NCBI GenBank assembly: GCA_947044365.1
Contig: OX345636.1
Location: forward strand, 59,647,537-59,711,536
Direction of reading: 5' to 3'
DNA: 64,000 nt
From: Petrosia ficiformis
Lineage: Eukaryota; Porifera; Demospongiae; Haplosclerida; Petrosiidae
This document shows, piece by piece, positions 21,898 through 34,500 of the stretch. Position numbers and translations under genes: made by a program. Numbering within the stretch: the first letter of the stretch is position 1; every line of letters starts with the position of its first letter. The notes under the pieces are model-generated. The model was given only the letters and a program-made list of their open reading frames with translations. It did no database searches and had not been told where the DNA came from.

Positions 21898-24800
21898 TCA
21901 CTTTATAAGTACATAAAATTTATACATAACACTAACTGATAATCTTCTTACTGGTACATATACATCATCTTCTGTAAGAGGAAGAAATGATAATAGATGT
22001 TCATAATGTAACATGATGTATATACCTTCTTGAGTCTTCATAGTTTTCAACACACTAACAAAATCCAATACACTATAATATAAAAGACATTCTTTAAAGA
22101 AGTACACACATTGCAGACACAACATGTGTGCATGAGGAGGTATGTTATAACTGTTTCGTACCATGGAAATTGGGCAATATGAAATTAATTTTTGTGATTA
22201 TTGCCTAAACGTGACTTGCAATTATTGTAATATTGTAACTACTCATTAATACTGTCTATGATAACAAAAATAGGTTCATTTTTTAAAAGATGACTATTCC
22301 GATCCATGTTTAGATAGCATACAGCTTAAGATTAAGTGTTATACATGTAGTATTTTTCAACTCCATAATTATTATTATAATTATTATAATATCTATTATT
22401 TAATACAATATATGTGATATGATTATTACAATGTATGTGGATATATTAAAACTATTACCCAACCCTACATGTAGCTGACAATTGTAGAATGCTATCTTGA
22501 TGCAGTCAGTGCCAACATTTCTCATAATGGCACTGCAGTCATGCAGTGGCAACATGTGAGATGAGGCACTGTGGTTATACCACATGCTATATGTTAGCAT
22601 TGCTGGCCTTTTGATATTAAGCACTACATGCTACATATCAAGTATTTGTAACGAATGAATAGTCATTAAGTTCCTTAAATAAATTATTTATGCAATTAAA
22701 TTCATACTTGAAGGTATCTGGTAATAGTTCCCAAATTTGATGAGTTTGAAGAACATCTCCTTTTGAAAAATGAATCAGAGCTCGATGGAATAAAGCACAT
22801 TGAAGAGGAGATATCTGATAAAGATAAGAATATTAATCAAACATGTACATGTACATGTACATGAGAGCTTGTGGATTATTTTTTAGATGTTCTTGTAGAA
22901 CTTTAGGAATATATTGCATCTAGAACAACTATTAGTTCCAGTTTATACGTAAATCTACAAGCAGCTTTCTTTTTGGAGGCCTGTAGAGCTTGAGTGCGCA
23001 TTCCTTATTATGCGCCTCGCCATTATTTAACAGAGTCCTAAGGAATGACACCACTTCCCTACATATACAATGCATAGTCACGTATGTGACACAAACATAA
23101 ATATTCATTAAACCCCATGGAAAGCAGTTATAGGGATGGCCCTGTAGCCCATAAAAACAAATTATGAATACCTGAGAGAAGACTTGTTTCATCATATGAA
23201 TAGCGTCATCACACAACTCATTATCCAATAGGATAGTCAATGCTTGTAGTTCAACATTAGGATAATCACTATGTGTATGGAATATAATTATAAATGTATA
23301 ATATACATGAATGTACATGTACATTCAACATTAGGATAATCACTGTGTGTATGGAATATAATTATAAATGTATAATATACATGAATGTACATGTACATTC
23401 AACATTAGGATAATCACTATGTGACTGTATGGAATATAATTATAAATGTATAATATACATGATTGTACATGTACATTCAACATTAGGATAATCACTATGT
23501 GTATGGTAATAACAATACTTATACACGAATGTACATGTACGTGTTTTAGTATGCACATACATGTACATGTACATGTGAATTTCAACAATAGCTTCAGATG
23601 CCAACTAATGATAATTACTATTTCAAATGAAAAGAGGCTATACTTCAGTCCAATTCAACATTTTCATGGTGGTGGTGGTAGTTACATTTTTGAGAGTTAA
23701 AACACAATATGGCAACAGTTACTACTGTAAAGTACTGTTACTGATGTACTACTGATACAGTGAATTCATATAGTAATAAAATGTACAGTATAGTACATGT
23801 ATAGTACATGTATAGTACATGTACATATATACTGTACATGTAGTGTAATACCATATACATGTACGTGGAAATATTAACAGTTTGCTGTTCCCAGAGTATT
23901 GATGAATTACAGTTTGACGATTAACTAACCCTGTTGATACTTATAAACGTCAAGATCAATTAATGGGTAACTCCTACAGAAGACGTCATGTATATCAGCA
24001 GTTCAAATTTCTGAAGTCCTTTGATATTTTTCAATTATACAGGAGAGTACATGTATTTAAATTTACTTTAAGCTAGTCCAAAAATTGAAGCTATACGAGT
24101 AACCAATCCAAATTGTAAGAGATCGAATTGACAAAGATGCTATATGTAAGTGTGGGTGCTGGCACTGACCACTGCACTTTCAAACACTTGGCTTGCTGCT
24201 TTTTTCTGATTAAGAAAGCATGATTTTGGTACCTACATGTATGTCTTTCTTACAAGGTTGAGATGTGGGTGTTGCCTTCGAGAGCAAAACACTCGCGCTA
24301 TAGATCACTTTGCTATCTTTTGCAGCTAAAGAGTACCACATGGCTTTCTTGTTACAACATGTATGTCTTCTACCCAACAAAATAATAACTATAATCTAAA
24401 TTGCATAGATACTGTATTCTTGGTTTCCACACGCAATAGAACTACCTTGGAAGCATTAATTACTTCGGGCTCCACCCTCAGTTATTAAAACTGTTTCCAC
24501 GGTAGTTCTATTGCACGTAGAAACCTCGAATACAGTATCTAACCCATACAGAACTACATGTATTATTTTAATAGTTTACAGGAAGCAAATTTTCTATCAA
24601 ATTTGTATAAATACTCATTATCTGTGGGGCCATGGTCATTTTGTATTCAAGGAAGACCACATATATTAGGTTTCTTGGTAGTCTTGTCTCCTGACTCCCA
24701 ATTTCAGTGGCTTGTTGTACACAACAGTCAAATAGTGAGTGCATTAACACACTTACATGTATTGTGTTTGATAGAAAATTGCATCCTCCAAACAGTCAAT

Positions 24801-27800
24801 TTTTATAAATACTGTCACAAATAATTACATGCACATGTACGTAGTACTACATACCTTTCTGAGTCTCCTTGTGAAGGTGATATCTACTCCATGTTGTAAA
24901 TCTCTTACTAGATGTGCATAAGCCACAAAATGCAGTAATTCATTTGGTTCAGAATCATACAATAGATTACATGTTAACTCAAATACTGGAACTCGAGCTG
25001 TCTGAATACTTGGCTATAATTTATGGAAAAGATAACTGAAATTTATTATTATTTATATACATGTAGATATGTTTTCCATTACATATATACATGTAGTACA
25101 CATGTACAAGCATTATAATGTGTACTGTACATGTGGTAGTCATATACATGTACATTATATTAATGTGTACTGTACATGTGATAGTCACATGCATTACCAG
25201 GGCTCAAGATAACAATGTCCCATGTTTGATCAAAATATGCTCTAGTCAAATTTAAGCCATTTTAGCTCATCCACTGCATTACAATATATGAATATATGTA
25301 TGTCTTGTAATTGGTATACATGTACAGTATATGTCAATAAAATGTCACCATACAGTAACAGTAATTACCTTAGTTCTACTGTCAGCATAGTACAGTAATT
25401 ACTGTCTCACTACTGTGGTGTTGAATACCAATTACTGTCAAAACTACTGTTGAACTACATGTATGTAGTGTGGAAAGGAAACTACTGAGTAATTACTGTA
25501 CTGTATGGTGACTTGTTATTGATATACATGTATACCAGTGTTCTGACTGTTCTCCATAGTGGAAAAGGCAAAGGTACATGTAACAATTATTATTGGACCT
25601 ATTTTATACTGATCGGAGGCATTGTCTCACACAAACTGTTATAATCAATTAGATTGGTGATTTCCAGCCCTAAGGAGATCACTGAGTATAGATATACATG
25701 TACATGTAGGGTTTGTACTGTAAGTGAAAATTAATTTTAAAGACTGAGACTGAATGTGTGTGTGTACATGTATACACATCACACTGTGCACTACCATACA
25801 TTGTAGATGTACACGTACCTTCAGTACATGTATGTACATGTATGTATATATACACACACATATACAGTATAAATTATAGATGTACATGTACCTTCAGTGT
25901 AGTTTGAGCTACTCTATCGGCTGCTTCAGTAGCTAACAGATTTTTCCAGTTTATGTCTGAACAATATTGATTACTCTGCAGAACTGAATATACAGTACAT
26001 GTAAGTACATGTACACTAATATTATACATGTATGTACATGTACTTGTGAGTACATATTATACGTGTATACATGTATGTACATGTACATGTGAGTACATAT
26101 TATACGTGTATACATGTGTGTACGTGTACATGTAAGTACATGAACACTATTATACATGTATATGTATAATTATGTACATGTACAGTGTAAGTACATTTAC
26201 CTTGTACATCATGTCATGTATGTATGTACATGTACAACTAACTATGTCATGTACATACTGCATGCAAATGTGCAACCCTTTCCCAACCAGAAATGTACAT
26301 GTATATGCAACTTTTGTCAGCTATGTACGTAAGCTTTTCAAGTTCTAGTTGGTCCAAGAGTTCCACAACTAAAAGAATGAAGCTTCATTACTGTCAGGAA
26401 AGCAGCGAGATGAGTGTTTGAAAATCCGTTTGGTAATACATGTAGTAATGTTCAGTAGCATTAATGTTTTTAGTGACCTTTGAATTTGCGATTTTGGTAT
26501 GATTATGTGTACTTCAATAGATAAATATTTAGGACCTGAGGCTCATGTTAATGTCACTTCAATAATGTGTCTACATTCTCCAGGATCTGGAATAGCAGAT
26601 TTGAATGTATTATCAATTATTATCATTCCTACCTTCTGAGAAAGAGTCCTCAATTCTCATAAAATCTTTGATACCTTGTAAAGTCTCAGTAGGATTAGAG
26701 ATACTTAAGGAATGTAGTTCTGCTCTAACAGATGCTAAAAGTAGATCACATGTATGTCACATGACATAAAATACAAATGCAATACATACTTGTAGGATCT
26801 GTTGAAAGTGTAGATTGCTGTGATAATTCAAGAATCTCTTTTACTCTTTTCCTCACTGAAGGGGTGTGGTCAATCTATGGGATATACGTCACACAGACAC
26901 TAGTCACATGTTCATTTGTAATAATCATGTGACTTACTGGTATAATAGATGTGGTCAGTAAAGATTCATATTCTTGTGAAAGTTCCAAATAATGTTCCAA
27001 GAGAGGTACTATACGTATCAATTAGAAAGCAAAGTGAATAATAATTATACACTATACAAACTAACTAGTACTATTGGTAGTACTATTGGTAGTACTATTG
27101 GTAGTACTATTGGTAGTACTAGTGGTAGTACTAGTGGTAGTACTATTGGTAGTACTATTGGTAGTACTAGTGGTAGTACTATTGGTAGTACTATTGGTAG
27201 TACTATTGGTAGTACTATTGGTAGTACTAGTGGTAGTACTATTGGTAGTACTATTGGTAGTACTATTGGTAGTACTATTGGTAGTACTAGTGGTAGTACT
27301 ATTGGTAGTACTATTGGTAGTACTATTGGTAGTACTATTGGTAGTACTAGTGGTGGTACTATTGGTAGTACTATTGGTAGTACTAATGATAATACTAATG
27401 ATAATACTAATGATAATACTAATGATAATACTAATGATAATACTAATGGTAGTACTAATGATAATACTAATGATAATACCAATGGTAATACCAATGGTAG
27501 TACTAATGGTAATACAAATTTAGTTAGTTTCTTTCACAAAATGGCTGAATATCAAGTTTAAAGGTACATGTAAGCAATTGATCAAATGTATTTTCCTTAA
27601 GACCTGTCATATATACATGTACATATATATTGTACCAGTTTGTGCGTTAAGAGGAGTTTGTAGGATTGCTTCATTGTCATGGTAACGATGAAGAAACTCA
27701 GTTAGCTGGTCTACCAAGTACTTGTGACAAACAGGATACTGTAAAAAATAATAAATATACAGTTAATAACAGTACATGTATTCAGGTAATATACATGTGT

Positions 27801-28546
27801 ATCTGGATGTGATAGTGAACTTCACAATTAGGTATGTTTGTATGTGTACAAGTACATGTACATCTAGTTATATACTACCATGGTTATATACTACCAATAT
27901 TTCACATGTACATGGATTTCCACACCATGTCATGGATGTAGTGCACACAATACCTTTAGTAGCTATACTGAGAGTATAGTGATATAACATGATAATACTG
28001 AGATGAGAGAAAGAAAGAAAGAAAGACACCTGAGGCAAATGAAAAATGAAAAAATGAGTTGCCTCAGGTGGGATTCGAACCCACGACACTCTGCACTCCG
28101 GACAGATGCTCTTACCAACTGAGCTACCAAGGCAGCTCAGCTGGCAGGGTCCAAACCAAACATCTCACTCATACACCTGTGCGAACAGGCTAACTAAACC
28201 GGTATACATGTACATGTACATGTACATGTACAGTTCCCCTACATGTACATATACTTGTGTACATGTATCTTTAGTGGCGGATAAGCTATACTGAGAGTAT
28301 AGCCATATACAGATGTACATGTATAGTACATGTAGTGTACACTATACCTTTAGTAGCTGGTACGCCATACTGAGAGTATAATGAGTGGATAATAAAGGAA
28401 ATCCCCACAAATGACAAAGATGAGATGCTAAGAGTTCTCCATTATCAAGATAATCACCAGGTGTAGTGTAACATAGACCAAGAAAATACATTACATATTC
28501 AATAATTATTATAAACTTTACATGTACATGATAATACTGAGATGAG

Positions 28547-28577
<31 letters not shown>

Positions 28578-31500
28578 CACCTGAGGCAAATGAAAAATGA
28601 AAAAATGAGTTGCCTCAGGTGGAATTTGAACCCACGACACTCTGCACTCCACATGTACATGTACATATATAATTTAGCGATTTAACATATACACATGTAA
28701 ACCATGTACAGTGTATGTAATGCATAATTATTTTACTGTACATGTATAATGTGTACATACCTCATCAGCATTGGTTGTTATTGGAAACAGACTATCAACA
28801 AACATCTGAGCATGATCAGTGATATGCTTGCACTATAAAAAGAATATTAATCACATCATATTTATAATTATTTACTAGTAATACAACACACATGTATATA
28901 AAAAATACATCATACATGTACATGTACATACATGTACATACATGTATATTATGTGTTGTATTAACTTGCATACATACAACATGTATTACATACATGTATA
29001 CCAGATCTTATAATACACATGAAAATTCATGTGCCTAGTATGATAGCAATAGGCATAGAAAATATAAACAAACAAACAAAATAAACAAGCAGCCATAATG
29101 GCTTAGAAAATTCATAAAACACACCACAAAGGGTTGCTACATTTACATGTAGTTTTACTATTATACATATACATGGGTTAATTACATGTACTGTACATGT
29201 ACATGTACATGTGTATCACAGTTAAAACATTGTGTAAAGGAACAGCTCTTCTAAAGTCTGTTCATATTCATGATGACCTTAAAATTATGAAAGCACAAAA
29301 GTGCTGAATCCTCGGTGCTGTTACGTAACTCAGACACAACTTCTCTTTCATTTTTTTCTAATAAACCTCATCTCTGTTTTCTTACTTAACTTTTGCAGTG
29401 AAACAGGGTTACTGTGTTTTATTGCAAAAGTATATCCACAACTACAGGCCCATAATTTACTTAGTATGACACTGTGGACACTTTTTATATGGAGCCATGA
29501 TAAAAAAGAGGTACAACTATTAAAACAAAAGCAACTACAAAAAAACTCACTGTTAAACCATCAAGACCACAACACTGGCGGTACATCACCTACCACGTGG
29601 CGGAAATGCAGGAACCTCTGCCGACCTCATATATAATTAATTAATTATTTTGACTGACTCGACAATTTTATATCTCCAAACTTGGGGCTGGAATTCTTGT
29701 TATACAGCTCGTGCAAAAGCAGTACACCTACAAGCAACGTTTTGTATGTGTACTCCTGTATAACAACACATTTTTGAATTGAAAAAGACCCTCCAGGTTA
29801 GCCTAAGTATAAATAACGCCATATCTTTTGAACCAAGAATTTTTATAAAATTTCATGCAGTTGTTTGAAAAAGTGTGGAATTTTTGTCATGTTGATACTC
29901 TAATTTCAATCTCTAGACGAACGACTTTGCTTACTTCGTAGTAACAGACAGACAGACGAACAGACAAAACAGACTACCGTAATCCTTCGCTGTGCATGCG
30001 CACCGAGGATTAATAATGTACATGTACATGTATATAGTATAGTGTATAGTTTAATATCATAAGGTTAATATGATTATCCTGTAACTCAATAATGAAGCAA
30101 TGGATTGAAATTTGACATACACAAAAAAGATAATGTACTCATTATATGTACCTGTAATACATATATACCACTTTGATTCCAAAGAGTCACTGGTAGAGGA
30201 ACAGGTGACGATACCATACTGGGTGTGGTTAATAATTGAGTGGATGTATCTTCTAAATCATCACATTCCCATACAAATTCACCAGACATACTATCATACA
30301 GTCTATGAACAATTAATTAATTAATTAAATGGGGATTCCCCTAATCATACTGTAAACACACCTTAGTTCACCATGGAGACATAATCCAAAATATGTATGA
30401 CAAACAAATAATTGTAATGGAGTTGAAGAGGAGGAGTACCATGACTTAGGAGATGGGTATCGTGTAGTGAAATCTTTGAGATGAACAACAAGATGATTAA
30501 TACAACTTCCTATATAAAGAAAGGTACATGTAGGTAGATACTGACTAGATTCACTAGAGTATAAGGGTTTCGTATAGAAGGGAGGAGGGAGAGGAGATAC
30601 AAGAGATACAATATAATTATGTACACGTATGTGTTTAATGACTAGCCATCTCTCCATAGTAATTGATAAATGGTTCCATCATTCAGTAAAATCAAGAAAT
30701 GTTTTGAAATAGGATGAACACAAAGAGATACTATATATCTGGAGTCACATTGCTGGAAGAAAAGATGAAGAGATGAAGAAGAGATGAAGAAGAGAACAGA
30801 ATATTTAATATTAAAATGAATATCCCACATATACTGGATGTAGTGCTGGGATAATAATACAAACACTATTACTAGTCTATTATACGTGTACATGTACATG
30901 TACGTAAACTACGTATACAGTACAGTTTTTGTTGAGGCCTGCATGTTTACTATGGCACTGCATAACCATAATAATTATGCTTCTTATCAAATTAATACAA
31001 TTACATGTACATTTCTGAAGTGGTAATGTACCAATAATTGGTTATTGTTGGCTATTACTGTACTTTTAGTATCAATATAGGTTATTTCTGAAAGGTGCAA
31101 TCGATATTGTAATAAGTGTACTAATAATGCTATTTCTTGTGATTATAGCATCATTAATTGCTTTATGATACTCATAATTATTAATATAATACACATTTTC
31201 AGTAAGGAATCATAATCCAGAAGGTACATGTAGATATAATACCAGATTACTAGTTTGGAATATTGAATTACTATACTCAAAGGGACCAGTGTTAATAATA
31301 CCAGATTACTAGTTTGGAATATTGAATTACTATACTCAAAGGGACCAGTGTTAATAATACCAGATTACTAGTTTGGAATATTGGTGCATTACTACTCAAA
31401 GAGATCCGTGTTACACAGGCAGGGTAAAGTATTTTGGTGATTTTCAAGTTCTTGAACATAAATGTACTTGGAACCATTTTACCAATTAAAGCACTTGTGC

Positions 31501-34500
31501 TTGTGCTTGAGCACATTTTGTAGATGTGCTTGTTAAGCATATTTTTAATCACTAAGCGCTTTTTGGGTAAGTTTTTACAGCAGCTTTTTTGTGTACTAGC
31601 AGTTTTGTTCATTTCTTTTCCATTTAAAATATTTTTAGGCCAGATAGATGTAGACTAACAGATATTAACTTTCAAAAACCTGTTTTCATAAGAAGCAACA
31701 ATAAATTTCAATGAATTCCATGCATTTTGTTTTAAAAAGGGTTGTTATACTTAGCATGAGTGAAATATTAGAATGCATGTACAAGTGCTTGAAATTGTGC
31801 TTGAAGTGCTTTAAAAGTGCTTTAAAAGATGATTAAGCACTTTTTGTGTAAGTGCTTGAAAAAGTGCTTAATGCTTAAAGCACTTCAGTCAGTGCTTGCA
31901 TGTGCTTATGCTTGAAGGACCAACTGAAGTCCTTGACCCCATGCCTGTCAGTGTACACCCCACATATCACATTACACCATTTCTAAAGCCAGATTCACAC
32001 TACATGTATATGTAGGTACATGTATATGACCCCATGTCTGCCAGTGTCACACATATCCCATTACACCATTTTTAAAGCCGGTTTAACACTACATGTACAA
32101 GTATATGTAGGTGAATTAATGCAATGTAATCAAGTACATGTCCTTATGCAAACTTGTATTTTTAGGGCCAATAGCAGGTTTAACGTATGTTTATAATACT
32201 TCATAGTTCATATTTATATTATATATATATATATATATTATATATATATATATATGTATATACATATATATATACATTGTATATATATATATACATGTAT
32301 AATTTATATACAAATACAATGCTATGACATTTGACCATGCAATTATCAAACCTTATTTCGACCTCTGCTGTATATATACAAGTCATAATTATATATATGT
32401 ATACATATATGTTGTTTAATGGGTGTGTTATGTAGAAACTGGAACTAATAGCAGTTCTAGGTACAATATATTCCTAAAGTTCTACAAGACTACATGTGTG
32501 TATAATAGGATGTTGTGCTTCATACATGATAAAGTCACCCATGATTAATAAAATGTTGGACACAACAAACCAATTACAGGGATACTTTTTTCTTAATATA
32601 TCTTGTTTTTTTTTTTTACATAATCAAGTTTAACTATTCGTATGGATTGCATAAGTAAATATAAATATTTTCTATATATTACATTATGTTAAATATATTG
32701 CTCTAGTGTGAATCTGGTTAAATACATGTACATGTATACATGTAAATACTTACCTTACTCCATTGCCATGCTGTTCTTCTACACAGGACTTTAAAGTTTT
32801 TGATACCACACAAATCATTATCACATTGTCTGTCTTGAAAATTATAAATGTAACTCTATAGAAATAATTAATATCTAATTAATATAACTAATTATTAACT
32901 AATTAATAACTAATTAATAACTAATAATAACTAATATAGTGCTGTACAACTATTATTACCCTCGTCGCGTAGCATAGGCGGAAGGGTACGGTAATCATTG
33001 TGTCTGTGTGTCTGTGTATCTGTGTGTCTGTGTGTTTGCAATTTTTCTGAAAAAATATAAACATTGACATTTCAAAAGGGGTACTGGTAGACTTCAAATT
33101 ATACAAGGAAAAAAATAACGTAGGAATTCTTCTAAAACCTTTTGGTTCTAAAGTTATGACAATTTTTATAACTCACAGTTGCCGTTTTACGACTTTAAGA
33201 TGAAACGAGGGATATAACGAGAGTAAATATGGACACACAAAACACAAGTGATCCTGTTTCATGGCTGTCGCTAACCAAGAAACACTTCAAACCAAAAACA
33301 ATCGAGGTAATGGTTGCTACTACACCACCATTATTGCAAGATAGAAAGCTACCTAGCTCCACCTACAGGTATGTGCACGTGCGAATGCTTGCAAAGCGTC
33401 ATGTACTAAACACGTTGGAGACTTTAGAGTTAGACTTCAGACATTTTTCGTTGTTTTTCGAAGGAAAACAGCGAATAAGATGTAAGATATATATACAAAT
33501 TATACATTTCTTTCATTGATATTCTTATTTTGTCTTTTAGGATATAAAGTTATAACAGTTTTAATCCCCATAAATGTTTTTCAAATTTATGTGTATTCCA
33601 CGTAAAAAAAAGTATTGTTTGTTTCATACACAAACTTTATTATATTTTGAAAACAATTGTAGTGCTTTGTATTACTTTGCCACATAGGCGAGGGTCCCGT
33701 CACGACGGCGCTCGTTTATTCTGTACATATAATAATTGAGAACTATTGTACATGTATATTGATAAGTACACCAAATATTGAACTAATTTAGTGTAGAAAT
33801 GAATTATATATTAATTGTATTATGATAATAAATTATAAAAAGAATAATAAAAAAACATTTTAAAAAATTGAAGAGTATGTAGGGATATATATCAAAACCG
33901 AAAATGCACAGGAACAAGATGGCTTAGGCAAAAAAATGAAATACCACTTCCACATAACAACCGTACATAAGTATCACTTCTTTGTGTTTTCCCTTTACTC
34001 TAGCTACATTGTATATATACTTATGTAGAGTTGTTATGTGGAAGTGGTATTTCAAGGGTACTGCACTGTGTGGAGTGCATTCATTCATTATTTTAATAAT
34101 TACTTGGAAGTTGAATCATTTCCTGATTTTGTTAATTAATAGACAGCTGCAGTATCAATGGTGGGACCAGCAATTATGGACAGTACATTACATGAAGGAG
34201 CTTGTATGGCATTCTGACTTGTACAGCTGTCAAAATAGAAGAGTTGATACTACTTATCACTCAGTGGTAACTATAACAACACCTACTTACACAAATCATT
34301 ATCTTTAAAATTGTTAAGAATTTTATTTTTTAGAACCCACTTGCATTCCAAGAAATTCATACAAGAATTTGTTTTGTTTGGTTGGAGGAGACATTTTATG
34401 GATAGTAAGCAGATGTCCACAAAAACGTTTGAAAAATAGCTACCCTGAGATTGAATGTGGTGAGTTTTGGCAGCTATACACTTATCTTTCACACTCAATA

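Noticed and set aside
22638..22707. Read-through of exon 22814-22708 to a TGA at 22638 as the end of the HPS6-like protein
   Set aside because: A GTATGA donor at 22707 and two downstream exons with matching phase (IPPHAHMLCLQCVYFF; DDVYVPVRRLSVSV) give a better ending.
24558..24824. Plus-strand 88-aa frame in the HPS6-like region
   Set aside because: It starts in repeat-like text, has no splice support, and overlaps a tentative minus-strand micro-exon whose phase fits the main gene.
26992..27561. Long open frames on both strands rich in TIGS/TSGS or VLPIVLPL
   Set aside because: They are read through a 12-bp minisatellite whose period keeps all frames open; they lie in an intron and have no non-repeat protein content.
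28060..28134. A tRNA gene with a GGA anticodon
   Set aside because: It has proper arms and A/B boxes but lacks the long variable arm expected of a serine tRNA, and it is followed by a shared body and (TTTC)n tail also present at 61.3 kb, so it is a SINE head.
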